Of a DNA stretch of 39,430 nt, positions 24,359 to 33,800 are shown one piece after another. The notes under the pieces were generated by a model. It saw only the letters and a program-made list of their open reading frames with translations, had not been told where the DNA came from and did not search any database. Within the stretch, counting starts at the first letter, position 1, and each line of letters starts with the position of its first letter. The position numbers were made by a program, and so were the translations under genes. The stretch comes from Rhizocola hellebori (GTDB taxonomy: Bacteria > Actinomycetota > Actinomycetes > Mycobacteriales > Micromonosporaceae): assembly GCF_016862955.1 (NCBI RefSeq), contig NZ_BONY01000086.1, positions 1 through 39,430 on the forward strand, in the 5' to 3' direction.

Positions 24359-25003
24359 GTGAGTTTGGCCGAGAGCGTGGATACGTCGTCGTTGAGTGTT
24401 CGTCAGCGCCGGATCCTTGCCACCATTCAGGAGTGGGTGGTGCGCTGCGGCTACCCGCCGACCAACCGCGAGCTGGGTGACGCGGTGGGCCTGATGTCCT
24501 CCTCCTCGGTCTCGTACCATCTGAACAGCCTTGAGGAGAAAGGGTTCCTGCGGCGCAGCCGGTCGCGCCCGCGCAGCGTCGACGTGCGAATGTTCCTGCA
24601 GCCTCAGGGTGAGGCCGACGACGGCCCGAAGCCGGTGCTCGTGCCGCTGCTCGGCTCGATCGCCGCCGGTGGGCCGATCCTCGCCGACGAATCGCTCGAG
24701 GAGGTGCTGACCCTGCCCCGAGAGCTGGTCGGCCGGGGAACGCTGTTCTGCCTGCGGGTCCGCGGAGATTCGATGGTCGACGCGGCGATCTGCGACGGCG
24801 ACATCGTCGCCGTGCGCCAGCAGCAGGAGGCCTACAGCGGAGACATCGTCGCCGCGATGATCGACGGCGAGGCCACCGTGAAGGTCTACCGCCGCCGCAG
24901 CGGCCACGTCTTCCTGGAGCCCCGCAACCCCGACTACGACGTCATCGATGGCGACGAAGCGGTGATCCTGGGCAAGGTCGTCTCAGTCATGCGGCGCATC
25001 TAA
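24359..25003 (+). CDS. lexA: LexA repressor
   Basis: 214 residues from GTG 24359, chosen from the TAGGCT box 6 nt upstream; a TTG two codons earlier is less likely. The N-terminal winged helix ([40 protein letters not shown]) recognises the SOS operator. The C-terminal S24 domain has the self-cleavage bond Ala103-Gly104 (GSIAAGGP), nucleophile Ser138 (RGDSMVD) and general base Lys175 (ATVKVY). The spacings (34 and 37 residues) equal those of E. coli LexA. It represses DNA-repair genes until RecA triggers cleavage. No typical SOS box is seen before its own gene, so autoregulation is uncertain; it may be a second LexA paralogue. Confidence 0.93.
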   Translation: MSLAESVDTSSLSVRQRRILATIQEWVVRCGYPPTNRELGDAVGLMSSSSVSYHLNSLEEKGFLRRSRSRPRSVDVRMFLQPQGEADDGPKPVLVPLLGSIAAGGPILADESLEEVLTLPRELVGRGTLFCLRVRGDSMVDAAICDGDIVAVRQQQEAYSGDIVAAMIDGEATVKVYRRRSGHVFLEPRNPDYDVIDGDEAVILGKVVSVMRRI

Positions 25004-25116
25004 CCCTCATACAGCCAGGACCCGCTACATAACGCCACCATAATCGGGTAAACCTGAAGCTCTCTCCGATGAGTACCTACTATGACAGCGATCATGGATA
25101 GGAATCGGGGAAGAGG

Positions 25117-26517
25117 ATGGCCGACGCAGCCGCGTTCGAGGAGTTTGTGACCACCCGCTCGTCACGGTTGATGCGGGTAGCCGTGCTGCTCACACGCGAC
25201 CACGCCCTGGCGGAAGACCTGCTGCAGACAGCGCTGGCCCGCACCTGGTCGGTGTGGAAGCGCATCGACGGCGACCCCGAGCCGTATGTCCACCGTGTCC
25301 TTGCCAACACCTACAACACCTGGTGGCGAAGGCGCTGGCATGCCGAACGCCCCACCGACCTGCTGCCCGAACACGGCGAGCCCGGAGGTCAGCTCGCCGT
25401 CGACGAGCGCGACGCGGTGTGGCGGGCCCTGAACCGCCTTACCCGCCAGCAGCGGGCCGTTCTGGTGCTGCGCTACTTCGAAGACCTCAGCGAGGCGGAA
25501 GTGGCTCAGGCGCTTGGCATCTCGGCCGGCGCGGTGAAGAGCCACGCCAGCCGGGCCCTGACCAAGCTGCGGCTCGATCCGCAGCTGCTGTCTGGCTTCG
25601 CGGTCGCGTCACCGCGTCCCGGCACCGAGCGCCTGGTCGCCGTTCGCGAGCGGATCAAGCAGCGCCGCAATCACCGGATCGCCGGCGCGCTCGCCCTCCT
25701 GGTGGCGATCATGGCCGGAGTCTCGGTGATTCCGATCCTGGTGGAGAAGGTCTTCCTACCCATGAAAACCGAGATTCCCAAATATATTCGCGAGTACCAG
25801 GTGACTGCGGCCGCGCAGACCACGTTGCCCGGCGCTTCCAGCGCGACCACCACCTGGATTCCGTTCACCACCGACTTTTGGGTCACCGGCATCTGTGTCC
25901 TTCCGCCAGGCCACGAAGACATTTGGACTATGTGGATATTGATCAACGGGCAGGAGGTCCTGTCGACCGGCTGCTCCTCCGGCTCGGCGTCGATCGAGAG
26001 CGGCATGCGTTTCAAGCCGAGCGAACCCTGGTTTCCGGTAGGCGAGATGGCCACGCTGGAGGTGAGGCTCGAGGCCGAATCGGGTAAATCGTTTCCCCGC
26101 GGCACCGTCGCCACCGCGGCCTTCCTCGAAAAGGTTCCGTTCGAGCAGCGTCCGCTCCCGCCGCGGCCCGGCAAACTGAGCAAGCTCAAGGGCTATCAGG
26201 CGCAAGAGGGATCGGAGGTGGTCATTCTCGAAAGTGGCGGAAAGACAAGCACGAGCATGCTGTGGCATTGGAATGAACAGTCCATCGCGTTTGTGGGCAA
26301 CAGCCAGACACCGGGCTTACTACACATCGAGATCAATGGAAAAGAGCTGACCGAGCTGGGCTTTTGGGACTACGACCAACGTTCCAACGGATATCAGATC
26401 AATCCGCGCGACCCGCAATTCGGCGACTTCAAGCCCGAACGTGGGGTGCTGCCCACCGTTACCGTGCGACCCGAATACATCAGCGGCGACTGGTATGTGG
26501 CGATCGTGACGCGGTGA
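25117..26517 (+). CDS. SigE-family ECF sigma factor fused to membrane anchor and ectodomain
   Basis: 466 residues, ATG with GGGGAAGAGG just upstream. Residues about 8-75 are sigma region 2 (FVTTRSSRLMRVAVLLTRDH, ALAEDLLQTALARTWSVW, PEPYVHRVLANTYNTWWRRR). Residues about 100-155 are sigma region 4 (ALNRLTRQQRAVLVLRYFED, EAEVAQALGISAGAVKSHAS). After a basic stretch (RERIKQRRNHR) comes one membrane helix, about 188-210 (ALALLVAIMAGVSVIPILV). Residues 215-466 would be outside the cell and look all-beta, with short recurrent elements such as DIWTMWILINGQEV and LLHIEINGKELTELGFWDYD. A sigma factor held at the membrane is unusual. It may be released by proteolysis on an outside signal. No separate anti-sigma gene is adjacent. 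Confidence 0.9.
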   Translation: MADAAAFEEFVTTRSSRLMRVAVLLTRDHALAEDLLQTALARTWSVWKRIDGDPEPYVHRVLANTYNTWWRRRWHAERPTDLLPEHGEPGGQLAVDERDAVWRALNRLTRQQRAVLVLRYFEDLSEAEVAQALGISAGAVKSHASRALTKLRLDPQLLSGFAVASPRPGTERLVAVRERIKQRRNHRIAGALALLVAIMAGVSVIPILVEKVFLPMKTEIPKYIREYQVTAAAQTTLPGASSATTTWIPFTTDFWVTGICVLPPGHEDIWTMWILINGQEVLSTGCSSGSASIESGMRFKPSEPWFPVGEMATLEVRLEAESGKSFPRGTVATAAFLEKVPFEQRPLPPRPGKLSKLKGYQAQEGSEVVILESGGKTSTSMLWHWNEQSIAFVGNSQTPGLLHIEINGKELTELGFWDYDQRSNGYQINPRDPQFGDFKPERGVLPTVTVRPEYISGDWYVAIVTR

Positions 26518-26524
26518 CGTGCAG

Positions 26525-27454
26525 TCACGACGGCACTGACACCGGGAGGGTGCGGGTGAGGGCGGTGATGGTGGCGAATGCGTCGGTGAAGGCTGTCCCG
26601 GACGGGTACTGGGTCAGCACCGCGACGATGAACCGGTCGCCCTCGCCGACCGTGCCCGTGGTGTGTAGCACCCGGCCGCTCATCAGGGCCGGTTTCGCCC
26701 CGCGGATGGCCGGTGCCGCCGAGGGCACCGCAGGCGGGGGAGTCTGGGCGGTACAGCGGATCGGTGGGGAGTCGCCGAAACCCCACCAGCCCTGCTTGGC
26801 CGTCCAGGGCCGGGGGAAGGCGAGCGGGATGCCGAAGGTTTGGTGATAGGCGTCAGTCCCGCACGGTGTGGACTGGCGCAGGTTGCCCATGATGAGCTCG
26901 CGAACCGGGGCCGGGCTCTGCTCCAGCAGGTAGCGGTAGACGCGTACCATGTCGTTGGCGCTCAAGGTGGTGGAGCCCCAGCCGTTGAGCCCGACCGCCG
27001 ACGGGGGTGCCGTGTTCTCCAGCGCCATCAACGTGATCATGCGTTTGATCCCCGGCTCGCCGCCGATGCGCTGATAAAAGTAGGACGCCGCCTTGTCGTC
27101 GCTGCCGCGCAGCATCAGCTCCAGCTGCGCCCGGTCGGACGCGCTGATCGCATAGTCAGGGCCGCGCGCGAGCAGAAAGTCAAGGGCGATAAGGATTTTC
27201 ACCAGCGAAGCGGACCGGAACCGGCCGGTGGCGTTGACCTGGGTGAGGTAGCTGCCGCTTTGCCGGTCGAAGACCGCTATTCCCGCATTGACCCCTTGCG
27301 GGACGATCACCGGCATCGGCGATCGTGCTGGCGATGGCGAAACGGAAACGGAAGCGGGGGCAGGAGCGGGCGCCGGGACAGCAGGCGCTGTGCCGCAGGC
27401 GGCCAGGCAGGTCACCAAGACGAGCGGCATTCGCTTCCAGTCCACCCGCCGCAT
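26525..27454 (-). CDS. Beta-lactamase-fold lipoprotein lacking key catalytic residues
   Basis: 309 residues. The N-terminus (RRVDWKRMPLVLVTCLAAC) is a lipoprotein signal with lipobox L17-A-A-C20, then a Pro/Ala/Ser linker to residue about 50. The body has the class A serine hydrolase layout: S83-L-V-K86 (SxxK), S118-D-D120 (SDN position), GLNGWGSTTLSANDMVRVYR (omega loop region) and HTTGTVG (KTG position). The deacylating Glu166 position is Ala153 and the KTG lysine is Thr, so it is unlikely to hydrolyse beta-lactams efficiently. It may be a peptidoglycan-binding or carboxypeptidase-like protein. It lies 24 bp after the candidate immunity gene on the same strand, probably in the toxin operon. 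Confidence 0.85.
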   Translation of the reverse strand: MRRVDWKRMPLVLVTCLAACGTAPAVPAPAPAPASVSVSPSPARSPMPVIVPQGVNAGIAVFDRQSGSYLTQVNATGRFRSASLVKILIALDFLLARGPDYAISASDRAQLELMLRGSDDKAASYFYQRIGGEPGIKRMITLMALENTAPPSAVGLNGWGSTTLSANDMVRVYRYLLEQSPAPVRELIMGNLRQSTPCGTDAYHQTFGIPLAFPRPWTAKQGWWGFGDSPPIRCTAQTPPPAVPSAAPAIRGAKPALMSGRVLHTTGTVGEGDRFIVAVLTQYPSGTAFTDAFATITALTRTLPVSVPS

Positions 27455-27478
27455 CCTGCCGCAGGCGTGCGGGAAAAG

Positions 27479-27865
27479 CTATCCGGCGTCGGGATGCACG
27501 AACCGCTGTTGGGAATGCTTGACCCGCCAGCCGTCGGGGTCGGTGCCGAGGAACTCGCCGGCCATCTCGGAGCGGCCCATGTCGTAGAGGTCGGCATAGG
27601 AGGCGTCCTCGCACCGCCAGGCCATCGGCAGGTCGCCGTTGTCAAGCGCGTTGAGCAGCTGGAACAGCACCTCGTCGACCACCTCGGGCAGCAGCTCGAG
27701 CATGGCGTCGCGGCACGCCGGATCGGCGAGCACCATTTTCCAGTGCTCGCCGATCGCGCCGCCTATCCTGCCAGCGGCGTAAACGTCGAGGTTGCTGATG
27801 GCCTGATCCCTGACCAGGCGCATCAGCAGCTCCGCAAAGCGTTGCAGCTCTTGCCTATCGTCCAT
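27479..27865 (-). CDS. Candidate immunity protein for the RHS toxin
   Basis: 128 residues, acidic, no signal peptide, largely helical in appearance (LQRFAELLMRLVRDQAISNL, MLELLPEVVDEVLFQLLNAL). Its ATG overlaps the TAA of the giant RHS gene by one base (TAATG), so the two are translationally coupled. The last third has a distinctive GRSEMAGEFLGTDPDGWRVK motif. Small acidic proteins placed directly after a polymorphic toxin gene usually bind and block the toxin tip. No immunity family is recognised by eye. The role is inferred from position, coupling, size and charge. Confidence 0.75.
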   Translation of the reverse strand: MDDRQELQRFAELLMRLVRDQAISNLDVYAAGRIGGAIGEHWKMVLADPACRDAMLELLPEVVDEVLFQLLNALDNGDLPMAWRCEDASYADLYDMGRSEMAGEFLGTDPDGWRVKHSQQRFVHPDAG

Positions 27866-30800
27866 TACGGATCAACATACGGGATCCGGGTTGGCGCCGC
27901 TATTCCTCGTGCCTCCAGTTCCCGGATCGCCCGGTCGACGATGGTGCGGGCCAGGACGGGATCCATCCCCGCGTTGGCCATCGCCTGAGACTCGATCCTG
28001 GCGATCGTGGCCCAGGTCGGGGTGGCGGTCGGGTTGGCCGCCCGCCAGGCGGTGTAGAGATCGCGTTGCTGTTGCGTGATCACGCGGTGGGCCACCCCCA
28101 GGTCGTTGAGCACCTCGTTGGGGACAGCGAGCACCCCCGCGCCGCGGGCCGGGTAGCCGGGGGCGCCGCGAACCGCGGCCTGGGAGACGGGGTGGTGCCC
28201 GCCGCCCGGGGCGTAGGGCCGCAGCCGGTAGTGGGTGACGATGCCGCCCACCGCCTTGGCCACCACTGCTCCCGCGGCCCCGGCGATGGCGCCCGATCGT
28301 GCGCCGTCGAGGCTCGCCTGGCCGACGTCGCCGCCGGTGATGAGGGCCTCGGTGGCGCCGCCGGCCGCCCCGCCCGCCGCGCCGGAAGCGGAACCGCCGA
28401 CGACGGTGACCGTGGTACGGGCCAGCAGGCTGCCGCCCAGAGCCGCCCCGCCCGCGCTCGCGCCGAGCGTGGCCGCGCCGACCGCGCCCGCCACGGCACC
28501 GCCCGCGGTGGCCCCGGCCAGCCGCAACGCGCTGAACTCACCGGCCTTGTACTGCCGGTACCCCTCGACGCCCGCACTGATGAGAGCCCCCACCCCGGCG
28601 CCCACGGCGATGTGCACCCATCGCCCGTCGGGGTCGGTCAGCCGCACCGAGTTGTTGTGCGCGTAGGTGTACAGGGCCAGGTTGGCCGACGTGTAGACGC
28701 CTCCCGCGAGCTTGCCGTTCATATACTGGTTCAGCTCGGGGTCGGGGCTCTGCCAGACCTGGGTTCTCGGGTCGTAGTAGCGCGCGCCGAAGTAGTACAG
28801 CCCGGTCTCCGGGTCGAACTCCTTGCCGGTGAACTGTTGCGGCACCGGCTGCACCGGATGCTCGCTGACCCAGGTTTCGCCGCCGGGGAAATACTTGAGG
28901 TGCTCGGCCAGGTTGCCCCGGTCGTCGGTGACGAAACCGCTGGAGCCCAGATGGTCGCTGTGCGCGTAGTACTGCCTGTCCTCGATGCGGTGTTCCGGCT
29001 CCACCAGCTTGGTGATGAGCTTGGTCTGTCCTATGTAGACGTGCTTGAACTCCTGGTTGCCCCGGGTGGAGAAGTTGCGGTTGGGGTACATGTGGAAGTT
29101 CGCGGAGTCCTTGACTATCCGCGTGCCCTGATCGTCGTAGTAGTAGCGGGCCGCGTTGGGGGTGCCGCCCGCGTTGTCACACGATGCGGGAGTCTGCGGC
29201 AACGTTTGGCTCTGCACGTTCTCGTGGCTGCACGCCAGGCGGTTCTCCTCGTCCCAGATGTTCTGCCGCCGCGGCCGTGGCTGCTGATCGCGGCTGATCT
29301 GGTTGCCGTTGGCGTCGTACCCGATCGTGTAAATGCCCAAAGTGGTTGGCGCATGCGGCTTTGCGCTGGCGTAGCTGTAGGCGTAGTCGTAGCTCGTCTT
29401 CCCGACCGGCTGGGTGTTGCCGTTGCCCACCATCTCGTGCACCTGCGTCTTGCGGGTGATGTTGTGGATGGTGTCGTAGGACAGGTCGTAGCGGAAGGTG
29501 TCGGCCCGCGGGTTCTTCGACGTGTAAACGCCTTCGGCGTGTACGAGCCGGTCCAGGTCGTCGTAGCGGAACGTCTGCAGGCTCGGCCCGCCCGGGTCGG
29601 GACCGCCCGGAACCACGGTGTTGTTGTGGATCTGCAGGACGTTGCCGACCTCGTCGTAGGTGTAGTTGAGGTTGTCGAAGACGTAACCGTTGGCGGCGTT
29701 GGCCCTCAGGTTCGCCAGCCGCATGTCCTCGGCGTCATAGGTGTACTGGGTTCGGGTCCCGTTGCCGGTGTCCAGCAACGCGCGGCGCTCGAACTTGTCG
29801 TAGTCCAAACGAGACAGATAGTTGTACGTGAACTCGCCCTTGACGCCGGTCGCCGAGTCGATCTGGCCACCGGAGTTGTAGTGGTAGCTCAGCTGCTCGC
29901 CGTCCGGATAGGTCATCGCGAGCATCCGGTTCCAGGTGTCGTACCGGTATGAGGTGGTGAAGGTGGAGATATGGCTGCCCTGCGCGGGCGTGGTACGGGT
30001 CTCCTCGACCGTCTCGCCCAACGGCCCATACTTGCGCGACAGCACACCCGCGCCGTCGACGACGCCGACAATGCGGTTCGCGCCGTTGTTGGCCGCGTTC
30101 GGGGCGCCATAGGTGTAGGTGACGTTGTTGGCGGGGAAGACCGGGTAACGGATGCCCGCCAAGCGGTTGAACTGGTAGTCGTATTCGACCGCCAGGTTCT
30201 GTGCCGCGAGCTTGGACGTGATCTTGCGGATCTCGTTGCTCGCCAGGTCGTAGACGATCTCGGTACGGCCCGAGTCCGGGCTGTCGGTGAAGGTGCGCCG
30301 GCCGAAGTTGTCATAGCCGGACCGGGTGACGTTGTTGCGGTCGTCGGTCACCGCCGTCAGCTGGGCCAGCGCGTCATAGGTGTAGCTGGTCCAGATGACC
30401 GGCTGGTTGCCGGCCGGGTTGGACTCCTTCAACGCGACGGTCAGCTCCCGGACGTCGGCATAGGTGCGTTTGGCGTTGCCGCTCGCATCCGTGATGACGG
30501 TCTCGAACTGGGTCGCCCCGGCCCGGTCCGGGCCGAACCCGAACGAGGTGGTGGTGACCGTGGCGTCCGGCATCGTGGTGCGCGTGGTGCGGTCGAGCAC
30601 GTCGAAGACGCGCACCGTGGGGGAGACGGAGTCGAAGGCCGGGCTGAAGGTCTGGTTCGCGCCGCCCTTGGGTTCCGTGGTCTGGTAGAACTGCCGCGTG
30701 CTGCGGCCGAAGGCATCGAACACCGTTCGCCCGGAGACGATCATCGCCTGTTGCGGGGCGGTGTTCGGGCCGGTGTGCACGGCGGCGTCCTTCTTGGTCT

Positions 30801-33800
30801 GCAGCTTGCGTCCCAGCCCGTCGATGAAGATGACGGTGTCGATGGCGTCGGGCCGTACCGTGCCGTTGGCCTCCCGGTCGACGTGACGAGTCACCGCATA
30901 GGGCACCGTCGCCTCCGGGTGGTACTCGAAGTCGATGGTGAGCCGGTTCTCCGGCGCCTCATACGGTCCGGCCACCGTGTCCAGCCGCCCGACCGCGTCG
31001 TAGGTGTTGCGGATGACCTGGTTGTTGAAATCGGTGGTGTTCTCCACCAAACCGAACTTGAGGTTGTAGGTGGCCAGCGATCGGTAACCGAAGCTGTCGG
31101 TGATGGACTCGACGTGGGTGGCCACGGCGGTGTCGTAGGTGTAGTCCACCCGATAGCGCTGGCTGACCCGGTTGGGCGGATTGACGACCGCCCTTATGTT
31201 GCCGTTGCTGAAATATTCCAGATCGGTGACCGCGGTCTCGCCGCCGGCCAGCCTGGCCCGCACCTGGGTCACGTTCGCCGTCGCACAGTCCACAGTGGAC
31301 TCACGGTGGCGCATCAGGGTTCCGTTGCCGAACACGTCGATCACGTTCGGCACGCCCACGATGTTGGTCGTCCGGCAGGCCGGATCGTCCGCCGAGTACC
31401 GGATCCGGGTGTCGGTGTCGTCGGCCGAACCCACATCGGAGGCATCGAAGAACCGGATCACGTTGCCGAACGCGTCGTAGTCCATCGTGGTGAAGGTGGC
31501 CTTGCCCGGGGTCGGGTTGCCCTCGTAGAAACGCTTGTCGGTACGGGTCAGCTGCGGGAAGACCGTCGCCGTGGTGCTGCGCGGGTTGGCCAGACCTCCG
31601 CCGACCTCTTGCAGCGCATAGGTGTGCTCGGTCTCGGCGAACGGCCGCCCGGCCGCGTCGGTGGTGAGCTCCTTGCGCACCAGCCCACGGGTGTAGTGGC
31701 TGTCGGTCAGATAGTCACGCGTGATGCTGCGGTAGACCGCGTCGGCGGCCTGCGTGTCGCGGTGGCGCTCAATCACCCTGCCGTAGCCGAAGAACTCCCG
31801 CTCCAGCCGGTCGAACACGCCGCCGGTGTACTCGTAGGTGGTCAGCTGCGTGTCAGCGCCATCGCCGGCGAACCCGTCGCTGACGGTGGTCTTCGTGAGC
31901 AGCCAGCGCGACTGCGGCTGGTCGTAGGTGTTGCCGTCGCGCGTGTAGTCGAAGTCCAGCCGGGCGCCCATCGGCCGGCTCACCCCGCGCAGCAGGTTCG
32001 TGCGCTCGGTTCGGTTCTGCGCCACCGTGAGCTGATTGTCGCGTGTGGACGACAGATGGTCGGGCCGGCCGTCGCCGTTGATGTCGCGAATGGCGAATTC
32101 GGTGCGGCTCGCCCCGGTGGAGATGTCCCCACCCGGGTTGATGATGATGCAGATGAAGATGAAGCAGATCGGGATCGTGAAGTAGACCCCGCCGCCGAGC
32201 CGGGCGTTCTGCTCGTCGTTGATGGCCGACAGGCTGCCCAGGAACGGCACCGGCGGCTCGAAACCGTTGCCGGTGTTCAGCGACACCCGCAGCGGGCTGC
32301 CCGCGAAGACCCGATCGATCAGGCCGTCGCCGTTGACATCGACCAGCGTGGCATTGGCGGTGTTGTTGCCCTCACTGTAGGAGGCGCCGCCGGCGAAGCC
32401 GTAGAAGTCGGTGTTGAAGCCGATGTTAAGGCCGAAGCTTTCGCCGTCGCCGTCGTTCAGCGCGGCCGGGTTGCGCCACGGCTCGCGCCCGGCGAACTCG
32501 TAACCGAGGTTGAGCGCGACATCGCCGTTGTCGTAGATGCGGTCCGGCAGCGCGTCGCCGTTGATGTCGAGCAGGTCGAAGTTGCCGTCCGAGCTGCTCC
32601 CGCCGATGCTCCCGCCGATGCCCAGCGGTGGCATGTCATTTCCGGCCTCAGCGGTGTTTGTCGACGTGTACCCGGGAGGGCTGCCGTGGCCGCGGCCGGT
32701 GGTGATGGTCCGAGCCGGGCTTCCGGCGCTGGCGTTGCCCGCGATGTTGGTGCTCCTGCGCACCGCGCCGCCGGGCAGGTCGCCACGTTTGCCGCCCAAG
32801 CCGCCGACCATGTCGGAGAACTGGATACCGTTGGCGCCCACCACATCCGGGAACTGGTCACCATTCATGTCGATGAAGTCGACCTCGCCCGTGCTGGCCC
32901 CCTCGGCGATGGAGCCGCCGATGCTTCCCACCGGGCTGCTCAGCCCGCCGGTCAGCGAGATCTGCTGGGAACGCGACAGCCGCGCAACCGCATAGCCGCC
33001 ACCGAAATCCACCGGGTCGGGCAGATCGATGGAAAGCGCGCCGCGCCGCGAGCTGCTCGCCGCGGACTTGGTCACCCAGTTGTGGTCGCTGGAACCCCAG
33101 CGATGGAACTGGGGGAACGGCGCGAAGGCGTCCACGCTCGGCGGGTTGATCCGCGGGTCGGCGGCGAAGGAGTCCTTCTGCGCCTGCGGGTCGACACTGC
33201 CGGGCAGCTGGTCGCCGAAATCGTCGTCCATCACGAGATCGGCCTGGTTGATGGGCGTTCCCGCCCGGCCGCGGTTGCCGTTGTAGCCGATCGCGCCCCA
33301 CCCGCGGTAGGGCTGGGCGAAGGCGTCCTCGGTGAGCGCGTTGTGCAGCGCGCTGGGCACCGGATTTCCGTCGAGGAGAACCGACTGGCTTACCAGGAAG
33401 CCGCGCAGGGCGGGGTCGAGAGTGCTGAAGTCGAAGAACAGCTCGTCACCGGCTTGCGCCGCGACCGTGAACGGCGCGGGAGCGGTGACCACTCCGCCCT
33501 GGATGTCGAAGAAACGCTTGCCCAGCAACGCTCCGCGCCGCTTGACCGTGAAGGCCACCCGCGCGGTCGGGGTGGCGCCACCGAAGTTGAAGGTCAGCTC
33601 CGGGGCAACCGTCAGGTCGCCATCGGCCGCGACGGTGTGCGAGCCCTGCGGCGCGGCCAGCCCGTCCTGCGGGTACATGTCCAGGTTGTAGGGCGGATAG
33701 AAGGTGATGAGCGGATTGCCCTGCGGGTCGGTGACCCTGTCCACACCGCTGGCCGCGGTGTAGAAAGCGTTGGGGACCCAGTCGATCCGATCCAGATCGA

